A DNA stretch of 64,000 bases, from NCBI GenBank assembly GCA_002050435.1, contig MWYV01000032.1:1-64000 (forward strand), written 5' to 3'. Source of the DNA: Chitinophagales bacterium 33-2 (GTDB taxonomy: Bacteria > Bacteroidota > Bacteroidia > Chitinophagales > Chitinophagaceae). Shown piece after piece: positions 16,785-24,690 of this stretch. Positions within the stretch are counted from its first letter, which is position 1; the number at the start of each line of letters is the position of its first letter. A model generated the notes under the pieces. That model saw only the letters and a list, made by a program, of their open reading frames with translations. It had not been told where the DNA came from and made no database searches. Both the position numbers and the translations under genes were made by a program.

Positions 16785-17369
16785 CTGCTGTCCGGTAAAA
16801 ATCAAACATCGCTTTTAGTTAAGCTAATTTGCCTCAGGCCGGCAGGCCTCGTACCTGCCCGACAAGCTTTTTGAGCGTTGCCGGAAGCCTTGCGAACAGG
16901 TAACAAAAAGACTTCCCGCAGATTACGCAGATTTTCGCTGATTGGTTTTCTGCGTTCATCAGCGCGATCTGCGGGCAACAAGAAGCAGGTACTGAGACAA
17001 ATAGATCCAGGTTCCCTCACAAAATGAAATTCCAGGCACATCATCTTATCACATTTGGGTGGTTGTGTGCGCATGATTGCTCTTGATTTTTCCTAAGAAA
17101 TGTTGATACCTAAGGTGGAGCAATACAGCGCGAAGAACGCTTGCACAATCAGATCGCATGGAGTTGCACCTGTTTTCATTTTTCGGTGCGCTCCCTTGCG
17201 CAATCATCCGAAGGTATCTGGCCCACCGAAGAAAAGCGCAGGGGGGCTCCACCTTTTTTTCAAGAAAAAGGTGGAATCCGCATTTAAGCATGGGATTCGT
17301 GTTATAATCCTGCAGAAATTAATTTCGTTATGGTTAGGTCAATTGAGAAAATCTTTTCCCGGACAGCAG
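16785..17369 (+). mobile_element. MITE-like element L, terminal inverted repeats, no transposase
   Basis: The left end is CTGCTGTCCGGTAAAA (16785-16800). The right end, 17354-17369, is its reverse complement with one mismatch (CTGCTGTCCGGGAAAA). The interior shares a body of nearly 500 bases with element R (61995-62651, opposite orientation). Inside are nested inverted repeats: 16851-16858 with 16985-16992, 16915-16923 with 16967-16975, and 16926-16931 with 16949-16954. An 11-bp hairpin follows at 17248-17275. A 35-codon stretch on the minus strand ('LRMIAQGSAPKNEN...') is the same in both copies, but the frame does not continue alike on either side, so it may be only a by-product of DNA conservation. 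No transposase is encoded. The 915-base gap 16593-17507 holds this element and no gene. Confidence 0.7.
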
Positions 17370-17370
17370 C

Positions 17371-17433
17371 TATTGACCATTGACTATTGACCATTAACTG
17401 TTGACCATTGACCATTGACCATTCCCCATTCCC
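17371..17433. repeat. Tandem TTGACCAT-type short repeats
   Basis: The sequence carries about seven units of ATTGACC or close variants (ATTGACT, GTTGACC), then degenerates to ATTCCCC. It borders the right end of element L and mirrors the array at 16761-16782. Confidence 0.75.
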
Positions 17434-17507
17434 AAATCGATACGTCATTTATCATTAAAATAGTACGATTACTCTAATCTGCAACCATCAAATGAACCTA
17501 TCCTGGT

Positions 17508-18272
17508 TCATTTTTTAATTTGAGCTGCATCGGACTCAATTAAATTGACCAGATGCTCTACACGCTGTTGTAGGGCTGCGATTTCTTTAGATCCGGCTAT
17601 GGGCGCATCTTTTTCTTCTGCATCCCTTCCAATAAAAAATGTAGCCAGTGTTGCTGTAACATATCCAAAAACAGCGTATCCAAAAACAGCAAGTATAAAA
17701 GCAAGTACTCTGCCCTCTGGAGAAAGCGGCCATTGTTCACTTCCAGAAGTAATTACCCTCATGGCGGTCCACCATAAGGATTCACCATAGTTGGTAAATC
17801 CGGGATTGCCTTTTTCAATTGCCAGCATACCTGCCGCTCCTGCAAACACCACAAATACAGAAAGCATGACCATATATCCAAAGCCCCGACGTTTCATAGT
17901 AGCGCCAAGGCTTTTCATGGAGCGGTTAAGAGAAGCAACTACTCTTACCACCCTGATCCCTCTTAAAGCACGGAAAATCCTGAATAATCGAAAGACCCTG
18001 ATGGCAGGAATGATGAGTGAAATGGCAGTAAGCCAGTTTATTTTCAGGTACCTTAATTTTTGAGGTGCCAGGATAAATTTTAAAAGGAAATCAAAAATAA
18101 ACACAGCCCAAATGGCAAGGCTGATTTTTTGGAGAATAGATGACAGCCCCCAGACCACTTCCACAATAAGGAATGCCATCCAAACAAAACCTAAAAAGAT
18201 CATTGGCCCTTCAAGAAGACTTTCAATTGAATTCAAAAGTTTCTTTCTTTCGATGTCTTTTTTTTGCTTCAT
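17508..18272 (-). CDS. Voltage-gated-like ion channel with non-canonical pore motif
   Basis: A 254-residue inner-membrane protein with the six-segment plan of voltage-gated potassium channels. S4 is visible as arginines every third position at residues 92-110 (R-x-x-R-x-x-R pattern). The pore helix is 'GESLWWTAMRV' and the following S6 is 'AFILAVFGYAVFGYVTATL'. Where potassium channels have TVGYGD, this protein has 'ITSGSEQWP' (174-182), so potassium selectivity cannot be assumed. A C-terminal coiled segment follows. The gene starts 11 bases after the DUF2254 gene ends, which implies one transcript. Confidence 0.85.
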   Translation of the reverse strand: MKQKKDIERKKLLNSIESLLEGPMIFLGFVWMAFLIVEVVWGLSSILQKISLAIWAVFIFDFLLKFILAPQKLRYLKINWLTAISLIIPAIRVFRLFRIFRALRGIRVVRVVASLNRSMKSLGATMKRRGFGYMVMLSVFVVFAGAAGMLAIEKGNPGFTNYGESLWWTAMRVITSGSEQWPLSPEGRVLAFILAVFGYAVFGYVTATLATFFIGRDAEEKDAPIAGSKEIAALQQRVEHLVNLIESDAAQIKK

Positions 18273-18283
18273 CAGGTTGTAAT

Positions 18284-19492
18284 TTATGCTGTTTGGCTGA
18301 TGTGTGCTTTTAGTTTTGCAAGAAAAATATTTATGTTTGGATCCTGTTTCTGTGATTGTAACTGCAGTAACAGGTGTACCATTTCCTGTTGGATTAATCT
18401 ATCATCTTTTCCGTAATCCCAAATCGGAGGAAAGGAAGTCTGAAAAATTTCTTCAAACGATTTTTCAACAGTAATGATCCTTTCTTTTCCATTTTTATCT
18501 TTTATAACATTGTCGGGATAATTTAAAAGTCTGAAAGACAGCAGCCTTGTGAGCGACCTTAAACTATCTATTGCTGTTCCCGGATCATTAATACCCGGAC
18601 TCAATGCTTTTACTGCCACTTCAACCAATTGCCTGAACCCAAAATTGAAATTGTTGTCAATTGACTGGTCATAGTTAATGAATAGCAGGACCTGGATTTT
18701 TTCGATTACTTTATTTTTTATTTCTTTTTGAGAAGTAACGGAAAGCAAAGGAGCGTCTTTGAGAATGAAGGTGCCAGAGGAATAAAAAAAGGAAAGGTTG
18801 ATGTCTTCATCCTTTGCTATTTCCAACAATTCTTTTTTATTGAATCCCTCAAATACACCCGACTTGTGAGAAAGGATAACTGTACCTTCTTTCTGTGCAA
18901 CAATTTGCGGGACATCCTTTAATTTGCAACTTGATTCTAATTTTTTTTTTGTTTGTTTATATATCCGGTTAATGATGGTGGCGTATTTGATGGATTGAGT
19001 GATGTAGTGCAGGAAATAAATGAACAAAAAAATGGCACAAATAGAAAAAAGGATCAGCAGGTAGGTACTTAGTGCGGGAACGTAGATCCCATCATCAATA
19101 TCCCTGATGGCGGTCAGCAGGAAAAAAGAATAAACGATCGTTCCAATATAAAAGCCAAGGATCACCTGCTGGTAACGGTTGCCAATCAGCTTATCCAGAA
19201 CCCTGTTGCTCATTTGCGAAGCGGCCTGGTTTAAAACGATCATTACCATGGAAAAGCTGAAAACCGTTAGTGAAATGATTCCTGAGGCAATTACAGATAC
19301 AATGCTGCGTGCGGTTGAAGCATCGCGTAACTTGAGCCAGGAGATATCGGATTTTAATTGCTTCCCCGTTTCCGAATAATCAAAGTTGATCATGAAAACA
19401 GACAGCGCCAGGAATGCCAGCACAATTACTGCAGGGTAAAAAGAGATACTGTTGTGCAGAATTTTTGTTCGCCTGATGATCCATTGTAGCAT
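18284..19492 (-). CDS. DUF2254 membrane protein
   Basis: A 402-residue protein with two pairs of transmembrane helices in the first 170 residues ('FYPAVIVLAFLALSVFMI', 'VSVIASGIISLTVFSFSMVMIVL'). A long soluble domain follows, containing 'ALSPGINDPGTAID', a block I associate with DUF2254. The function of the family is unknown. The ATG at 19492 was chosen; a longer frame starts at TTG 19531, but the hydrophobic N-terminus fits the ATG. It is upstream of the ion channel gene, 11 bases apart, so a joint membrane role is possible. Confidence 0.85.
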   Translation of the reverse strand: MLQWIIRRTKILHNSISFYPAVIVLAFLALSVFMINFDYSETGKQLKSDISWLKLRDASTARSIVSVIASGIISLTVFSFSMVMIVLNQAASQMSNRVLDKLIGNRYQQVILGFYIGTIVYSFFLLTAIRDIDDGIYVPALSTYLLILFSICAIFLFIYFLHYITQSIKYATIINRIYKQTKKKLESSCKLKDVPQIVAQKEGTVILSHKSGVFEGFNKKELLEIAKDEDINLSFFYSSGTFILKDAPLLSVTSQKEIKNKVIEKIQVLLFINYDQSIDNNFNFGFRQLVEVAVKALSPGINDPGTAIDSLRSLTRLLSFRLLNYPDNVIKDKNGKERIITVEKSFEEIFQTSFPPIWDYGKDDRLIQQEMVHLLLQLQSQKQDPNINIFLAKLKAHISQTA

Positions 19493-19688
19493 ATTTAACT
19501 TCACTGTTCGATTTTGCTTATAAGGATACAATAACTATGCAAGCCGGGAATTGCGGTTAAGGACTAATATTTTTATTGAATATCAGGGTGTTGAGTTGAG
19601 ATGGGGCGTGGTGTGGTACGATGTGTGGAAAGGATTTTGCTGAGGGTAAAGTGCCTCTTTATTAAATTCATGTATTAAAATGTAATTT

Positions 19689-20210
19689 ATGGTGAATATC
19701 TTCTTTGACAGCTGGGAAAGTATGCTGCGGACTTTTTGCATAACCATCTTTGCCTATATTTTTATGGTCCTGCTCCTCCGTTCGTCAGGAAAAAGAACAC
19801 TTTCTAAAATGAATGCTTTTGATTTCATTGTAACGATTGCACTGGGTTCAACGCTGTCTGCGGTTACTTTAAATAAAAATATTCCATTGCTGGATGGCAT
19901 GCTTGTTTTTTTTTTACTGATCTATTTACAATATGCGATCACTTATTTATCTGTGAGAAGCGAAACGATCTCAAGCTTTGTAAAATCAACACCAACTTTA
20001 CTGGTATATAAAGGCATATTATTAAAGTCTGCCATGAAAAAGGAAAGAGTGAATAAAGAGGAGATCTATGCCATCATCAGGAAAAAGGGTATGCAATCTG
20101 TGGAAGATGCGGGTGCCATTATTTTAGAAACTGACGGAAGCCTTACTGTGGTTAAAAATGTTGATAGTCTCCAAAATCCTGTTATGAGCCGAATCAATCT
20201 TTCAGTTTAA
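19689..20210 (+). CDS. DUF421 (YetF/YcaP-like) membrane protein
   Basis: A 173-residue protein with three transmembrane helices in the first 90 residues, then a soluble domain. 'RSSGKRTLSKMNAFDFIVTIALGSTLS' spans the conserved loop and second helix of the family (key part 'GKRTLSKM'). The C-terminal part with 'ARKKG'-like 'IIRKKGMQSVEDAGAIILE' and a final 'DGSLTVV' matches the DUF421 domain. The function is unknown; relatives are found in sporulating and stress contexts. The leader upstream is about 150 bases and shows no clear promoter. Confidence 0.85.
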   Translation: MVNIFFDSWESMLRTFCITIFAYIFMVLLLRSSGKRTLSKMNAFDFIVTIALGSTLSAVTLNKNIPLLDGMLVFFLLIYLQYAITYLSVRSETISSFVKSTPTLLVYKGILLKSAMKKERVNKEEIYAIIRKKGMQSVEDAGAIILETDGSLTVVKNVDSLQNPVMSRINLSV

Positions 20211-20296
20211 TGAATTCCCTGGATACCACTTTGTTTTAGATAACATAACCATTAACCCTGTGGCCTGGTGTTTGATGTTTTAGTTAAAAAAGTTTT

Positions 20297-20627
20297 ATGA
20301 AAGGATACCACACATACAAAGAATGTATTGAAGCATGTTTGTGGTGTGCTTCCATTTTGTAATCATTCTGCTGCTGCCTGTTTATAGGAAGAATATGTAA
20401 AGATGATGAACAGATGTATTCAGCTGTATATGGAATGTGCTTCCATTTGCTATACTGCAGTACAAATAGTGAGTCTGGGTAGTGATGGCAAAGGAGATTT
20501 GCACGCTTTGTGCTGCAATTTGGGAGGCATGTGGAAATGAATGTGGCCAACATCAACGAATCATTGCAGGGAGCGTGCCGAAGTGTGTATGGCTTGTGCA
20601 GCAGCCTGCAGGAAAATGGCTGCCTGA
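20297..20627 (+). pseudogene. Decayed DUF326 four-helix-bundle copper-binding protein gene
   Basis: Translating in three frames recovers a cysteine-rich protein of the Csp/DUF326 type, which stores Cu(I) through CxxxC pairs on four helices. Piece 1 (20297-20357) has 'YKECIEACLWCASI'. A one-base shift near 20357 opens 'CNHSAAACL', then a TAG at 20385, then 'MNRCIQLYMECASIC'. A shift near 20484-20490 gives 'EICTLCAAIWEACGNECGQH'. Another near 20557 gives 'NHCRERAEVCMACAAAC' up to TGA 20625-20627. The order and spacing fit the family across all pieces, so the gene is real but broken by three shifts and one stop. The rest of the 584-base gap to 20795 shows nothing else recognised. Confidence 0.75.
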
Positions 20628-20794
20628 TGAATCAAAACATGAAAACAGCTTGGTTAAATTGTTGTGCTTTGATGCTCGCTCAAAGGAATAGGTTACCTTT
20701 ACCGCGTTCAATTGAGCATAAGCAATGTTTTGGATGACTTTTCCCTTTTTCTGATTCCTGCTTTTCTCTATTTTTTCATTTAAAACATTTCAAT

Positions 20795-21103
20795 ATGAAT
20801 ATTTCTATTTCGAATCTTACCCTTGAGTACAGCAATCAGGAACTTGAGAAATTATTTTCCAAATTTGGTGAAGTGAGTTCTGCCGAAATTTCTATGGATG
20901 GATTTACGGATCAGTCAAGAGGATTTGGTTTCGTGGAAATGCCAAATGATGATGAAGCACGTGCTGCTATTGCCGCACTCAATTCCACTGAACTGAATGG
21001 TAAAACCCTTAAGGTTGAAGAAGCAGAACCTAAAGATATCCGGAAGGGCTCGTATAAGGTTGGAAACGGAGCATTGAATGTTTACCGTTTTAGAAAGAAC
21101 TAG
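20795..21103 (+). CDS. RNA-binding protein with one RRM domain
   Basis: A 102-residue protein, almost entirely one RRM fold. RNP2 is 'ISISNLTL' at the N-terminus and RNP1 'RGFGFVEM' at about residues 47-54, with the aromatic side chains that stack on RNA. The short basic tail ('YKVGNGALNVYRFRKN') follows. It resembles the small glycine-tailed RRM proteins of Bacteroidota and cyanobacteria, often cold-induced. It is a paralogue of the RRM gene at 21724-22047, with a cold-shock-domain gene between them. A hairpin terminator overlaps the stop codon. Confidence 0.9.
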   Translation: MNISISNLTLEYSNQELEKLFSKFGEVSSAEISMDGFTDQSRGFGFVEMPNDDEARAAIAALNSTELNGKTLKVEEAEPKDIRKGSYKVGNGALNVYRFRKN

Positions 21104-21123
21104 TTTAACTGGTTCTTTTTTTT
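21097..21123 (+). terminator. Rho-independent terminator of the first RRM gene
   Basis: The hairpin GAACTAG...CTGGTTC (one G-U pair) is followed by eight or more Ts from 21114. It includes the stop codon TAG at 21101-21103. Confidence 0.8.
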
Positions 21124-21126
21124 GGC

Positions 21127-21150
21127 AAAAAAAAATCAACCAGTGGTTGA
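21127..21150 (-). terminator. Terminator of the cold-shock-domain gene
   Basis: TCAACCAGTGGTTGA (21136-21150) is a perfect palindrome around a central G. On the minus strand a run of Ts follows (complement of the A-run at 21127-21135). It lies 26 bases past the stop codon at 21177. Confidence 0.7.
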
Positions 21151-21176
21151 ATCTTAATTTTTAAAAGGTTGCTGTT

Positions 21177-21632
21177 TTATTTGATCAGCGAAATATTCAC
21201 TGCACTCAAACCTCTTGCTCCATTTTCGATCTCAAAAGTTACTTTGTCTTTTTCTTCGATCCTTTCTTTGAGTTGGTTCACATGCACAAATATGCGTTCA
21301 CCTGACTGTGCATCGATAATAAACCCAAAACCTTTAGATTCATTAAAGAAACTTACAACACCGGTACGAATGGCATCTGCAGGGTCACCTTCCTCAAATT
21401 TAGGAACGCCGATCTGCATGTCTTCAGCATTAAATACTTTTTTCTTTTTCGGATCTGGTGGGGTGGAAGAGATGTTTCCATCTTCATCAATATAGGCCAT
21501 CATATCATCCAGCGATTTGGATTTACCGCCGCCGGCCTTGCGTTCTTCCATTTTTTCTTTCTTTTCCTGGCGCTGTTTTAAACGCTTTTTTTCTTTTTCT
21601 TTTTTATTATAAGTTTCTTTCGATTTTGCCAT
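21177..21632 (-). CDS. Cold-shock-domain protein with lysine-rich N-terminal helix
   Basis: A 151-residue protein. The first 37 residues are a highly charged Lys/Glu/Gln coiled segment. A linker follows, then a cold-shock (OB-fold) domain from about residue 88 to the C-terminus with 'GVVSFFNESKGFGFI' (RNP1-like) and 'RIFVHVNQL' (RNP2-like). These aromatic residues bind single-stranded nucleic acid. The longer N-terminal extension is common in Bacteroidota and may bind nucleic acid or ribosomes, by inference. It lies between two RRM genes and has its own terminator. Confidence 0.9.
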   Translation of the reverse strand: MAKSKETYNKKEKEKKRLKQRQEKKEKMEERKAGGGKSKSLDDMMAYIDEDGNISSTPPDPKKKKVFNAEDMQIGVPKFEEGDPADAIRTGVVSFFNESKGFGFIIDAQSGERIFVHVNQLKERIEEKDKVTFEIENGARGLSAVNISLIK

Positions 21633-21690
21633 GAGTGCTGTTTGGTGAATAATTGCAGTTATTGTATGGTTCAGCAGGAGCAGTTAAAGT

Positions 21691-21716
21691 AAGACCTCCC
21701 ACAGGGGAGAGGTCTT
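21691..21716 (-). terminator. Hairpin downstream of the second RRM gene
   Basis: AAGACCTC (21691-21698) pairs with GAGGTCTT (21709-21716). On the minus strand it follows the stop codon of the RRM gene at 21724 by 7 bases. The T-tract after it is weak, so it could also stabilise the mRNA. Confidence 0.6.
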
Positions 21717-21723
21717 GTATTTT

Positions 21724-22047
21724 TTACCACTTGCTTTTGTTATAACCACCACCGCCGCCGTTGTTATCACGGAAAGGGCTGTTATTGCTGCGGGCCGGCC
21801 TGTCTTCTTTTGGCTTGGCTTCCATTACCTTAATGTTCCTGCTTTCAACAGAAGCATTATCAAGTTCAGCAATTGCTTTTTTTGCTGCTTCTTCATCAGG
21901 CATTTCTACAAATCCAAAACCTCTTGATTTTCCAGTGAATTTGTCATTAATCACCTTTGCTGAAGATACTTCTCCGTAGGGAGTAAAAAATTCTTTTAAG
22001 TCTTCATCTTGTACGTTGAAGCTTAAGTTTGATACATAAATGTTCAT
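21724..22047 (-). CDS. RNA-binding protein with one RRM domain and glycine-rich tail
   Basis: A 107-residue protein with RNP2 'IYVSNLSF' and RNP1 'RGFGFVEM', then a short basic, Asn/Gly-rich tail ending 'GGGGGYNKSKW'. The RRM binds single-stranded RNA; the tail is flexible and probably adds affinity. It is a paralogue of the RRM protein at 20795-21103, with an identical RNP1 block. The leader upstream (about 190 bases to the next gene) is long enough for cold regulation, but no known motif was identified. Confidence 0.9.
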   Translation of the reverse strand: MNIYVSNLSFNVQDEDLKEFFTPYGEVSSAKVINDKFTGKSRGFGFVEMPDEEAAKKAIAELDNASVESRNIKVMEAKPKEDRPARSNNSPFRDNNGGGGGYNKSKW

Positions 22048-22240
22048 TTCTAAATAAATTAAATTGAAAAGATCTGAGAAGCAATGAGTAAGAGACTAAC
22101 TACGATGCAGAAGCAGATAATTAACGATTACTATGCGAGGCTCAAATTAACACGGCGAAGGTAGGCTATTTCGCTTTATTTTTTGCCAAAACTTTCAAAA
22201 AGGCAGCCGCTTCTTAATTTTATCTGGCGAAAGCTACAGG

Positions 22241-24085
22241 TTATTTAGTTTTCAACAGCATTACCCTGCCATTCATAGTGCTCACCAACACCTGTTTTTT
22301 GTTTAGCACATTCACTGTGTTCACCATGGAATTATCCAGTTTATACCTCCATTTAACCTTTTTATTGTTTGGATCGATGGCATATACAATTCCATTACGG
22401 GTTCCGAAAAACACAGTCCCGTTATTTTCGATCAGCATGGAAGGCGCATGTTCATATCCATAACCTGCATGCAGTTTCCACGCAACTTTCACTTGTTCCC
22501 TGTTGCTTACATAGGCCACCACAGTATCATTCATTGTTTTTCCATAAACATATTTTCCATCAGCGGAAATGCCTATAGATTCCCTTACTGTTGATTCATT
22601 TGTGCGCCATAATGTTTTTCCGGTTTGAATATCAATGGCTGTTAAATACCTGTCGGGTGCTGCAATATAAACCACACCATCATTGATGACAGGGATACAG
22701 GAAGCAGGAGAATAATTACGTACAGTAGAACCATTGTTCCATTTCCATAAAAGTGCACCTGTGTTCTTATTTAATGCGTAAAGATTAAGATCCCAGGCAC
22801 CAAAGATCAGTAGTTCATTATACACTACAGGCTGGCTGACTACCGGACCTCCAATGCCTTTATAGGTCCACAACAATTTACCTGAAGAAAGATCAATGGC
22901 CCGGAAACCCGAATCACTGCCCCCAATAAAAACCACGTTTTCCTGAATGAGCGGTGAACCCAGTACCGGAGCCTTGGTCTGCACTTTCCAGTTCAGTTTT
23001 CCTGAAGTGCTGAGGGAATAGATATAGCCATCTGCCGACCCGAGCACAATATGATTTCCCGAAACTGCAGGAGAAGAAAATATGGGTCCCGCTGTTGAAA
23101 AACTCCAGGCAACCCGTCCGGTTTTTTGATGAAGCGCCTGCACAACACCTTCCTGGTTGCCAAAAACCACCAGCTTTCCCGTGGCAGCAGGTGTTGAAAT
23201 TACATTGGCTGAAGATTGAAAACTCCATGCAGGTTTCACTTCGTTGTTATTTTCATTCATTGAAAAATCAGGGCGTGGAAATTTTGCTGAAAGATCATAT
23301 TGCTGATCTTTTAATGGCACACGTTTCCATTCTTTTTCAGAGCCGGCGAGTGGATTCCTTTCCGTAAATACAAACATGTTTTCATGAACGTCCACCAGGT
23401 TGTAACCACCCGCCTTTGCCTTTGCCCTTAGATTGGATCTTCCCATTACTGCAGGAATTTCTTCCGCCTGAACATCTCTGTTGTTGTGGCCATGCCCACA
23501 TAAAGCCAGCAGTGTATTTTTTTGTTTCAGCATGTCGATCACTTCGTACCAGTTGTCCAGTCCCGGATCCAGTGGATAATGGTTCAGAAAGATCACCGGT
23601 TCATTATTTTTTAATTGCGAAAGTTCCTGCTGCATCCAGTTCATGGCATCTCTTGGAACATGACCGTCACTCATTCTTACATAGGGCCCTGAAGGGCAGC
23701 CAATGAAATGGATGCCGTTATAATTGAAATGAAATTTATCTGTCCCGAATATCGTTGTAAAATCAAGACCGCCGCTTTCACTCCATCCCGTATCATGATT
23801 TCCTGGTATTATATAATAAGGGATCTTCAGGGCATCCAGTATCTTTTTCGCCAGCCTGAGTTCTGCAGGCGTGCCCAGTTCTGTTATATCACCGGTGATC
23901 ACCACAAAAGCAACACCTTCCAGGTTATTGATATCATTTACAGTTCGGGTAAGGTCTTCTTCCGCCGTTCCATTGGGAGAACCAATGTGTGTATCGGAAA
24001 TGAAGGCAAACCGGAAAGGCTTGAACTGTGCTTGTGAAAAGGAAAAGATCGGCAGAAAGCATAAAAAAAGGAGTAACCGTTTCAT
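22241..24085 (-). CDS. Secreted metallophosphoesterase fused to a PQQ-type beta-propeller
   Basis: A 614-residue protein with a signal peptide ('LLLFLCFLPIFSFSQAQ'). The calcineurin-like phosphoesterase domain (about 20-260) shows the metal ligands in order: 'SDTHIG', 'GDITE', 'GNHDTGW', 'NHYPLD', 'GHGHNN'. From about residue 300 onward repeated blocks such as 'GKLVVFGNQEGVVQAL' and 'TGKTLWRTN' form a WD/PQQ-like beta-propeller, used for binding rather than with PQQ here as far as can be seen. The ATG at 24085 was chosen over one at 24124 because the signal peptide starts there. The substrate is unknown. It may act in the periplasm. Confidence 0.9.
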   Translation of the reverse strand: MKRLLLFLCFLPIFSFSQAQFKPFRFAFISDTHIGSPNGTAEEDLTRTVNDINNLEGVAFVVITGDITELGTPAELRLAKKILDALKIPYYIIPGNHDTGWSESGGLDFTTIFGTDKFHFNYNGIHFIGCPSGPYVRMSDGHVPRDAMNWMQQELSQLKNNEPVIFLNHYPLDPGLDNWYEVIDMLKQKNTLLALCGHGHNNRDVQAEEIPAVMGRSNLRAKAKAGGYNLVDVHENMFVFTERNPLAGSEKEWKRVPLKDQQYDLSAKFPRPDFSMNENNNEVKPAWSFQSSANVISTPAATGKLVVFGNQEGVVQALHQKTGRVAWSFSTAGPIFSSPAVSGNHIVLGSADGYIYSLSTSGKLNWKVQTKAPVLGSPLIQENVVFIGGSDSGFRAIDLSSGKLLWTYKGIGGPVVSQPVVYNELLIFGAWDLNLYALNKNTGALLWKWNNGSTVRNYSPASCIPVINDGVVYIAAPDRYLTAIDIQTGKTLWRTNESTVRESIGISADGKYVYGKTMNDTVVAYVSNREQVKVAWKLHAGYGYEHAPSMLIENNGTVFFGTRNGIVYAIDPNNKKVKWRYKLDNSMVNTVNVLNKKQVLVSTMNGRVMLLKTK

Positions 24086-24155
24086 GCCGGAAAATAAACT
24101 TTTTTCATGGATACTTTTTTGCAATCCTTAAAGTTCAGATCTGCATCTCTAAATA

Positions 24156-24278
24156 TCAGTCTGGCTCAAATGCCAGCGCTTTTTCTTCATCAAATTCATT
24201 TTCCCATCTTGCGATCACGCAACTTGCCAGTGTATTACCCACTACATTGACTGATGTGCGGGCCATGTCCATCAATTC
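24156..24278 (-). pseudogene. C-terminal remnant of a dicarboxylate/amino acid:cation symporter
   Basis: Read on the minus strand, about 40 codons give 'ELMDMARTSVNVVGNTLAS' and continue to a stop at 24156-24158. The sequence matches the last transmembrane segment of the DAACS/GltP family (a conserved '[M/L]DMxRTxVNVxGD' block and a charged tail). It is preceded in the same frame by a stop at 24279-24281, and the upstream sequence shows no symporter similarity, so the rest of the gene was deleted. Confidence 0.6.
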
Positions 24279-24509
24279 CTAAAATAGCCATAATGGGCCA
24301 TGCCTGAAATCCCAATAGCTATTCAAAAAATTAAGCCTTGTATCCTGTTTTATTTCCAGTTCTCCATGGTGATTATCCAAACCATGAACCGTATCGGAGA
24401 ATGCAGGGGAAGGCATTTCAGGGTTTGTTCTGGCTGCAACCTGTATGCAGTCAAGGATAAAAACAGCAACAAAAACTGAGACTATATATTTTAAAAATTG
24501 CCCTGTCAT
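24279..24509 (-). CDS. Possible small secreted protein, unsupported by homology
   Basis: An open frame of 76 codons with a hydrophobic start ('FLKYIVSVFVAVFIL') that could be a signal peptide. The remainder is not recognised and ends at the stop codon directly before the symporter remnant. It may be an accidental frame made by the same deletion. The rest of the stretch 24510-24690 shows no gene that can be supported. Confidence 0.25.
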   Translation of the reverse strand: MTGQFLKYIVSVFVAVFILDCIQVAARTNPEMPSPAFSDTVHGLDNHHGELEIKQDTRLNFLNSYWDFRHGPLWLF

Positions 24510-24690
24510 AAAACGGAAATATACATCATCTTCTTCTTCAGCAGCAGGATCTTTCGGCCTGTGCCCAAAACCTGGCGACCGGGATTGGAGGTTGAAGATT
24601 TCAGAAAATTCCTTTATGTTGCTAATCGGGAAGTTTTAAATTGGCAGCACAAACTGTAGAATAATAGAAGTTAAATAAAATCTATATGGA

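Noticed and set aside
17049-17291. Open frame with the 35-residue block shared by the two elements, as a protein gene
   Set aside because: The frame differs on both sides of the shared block and only one silent difference is seen over that block, so coding selection cannot be shown. The DNA conservation explains it.
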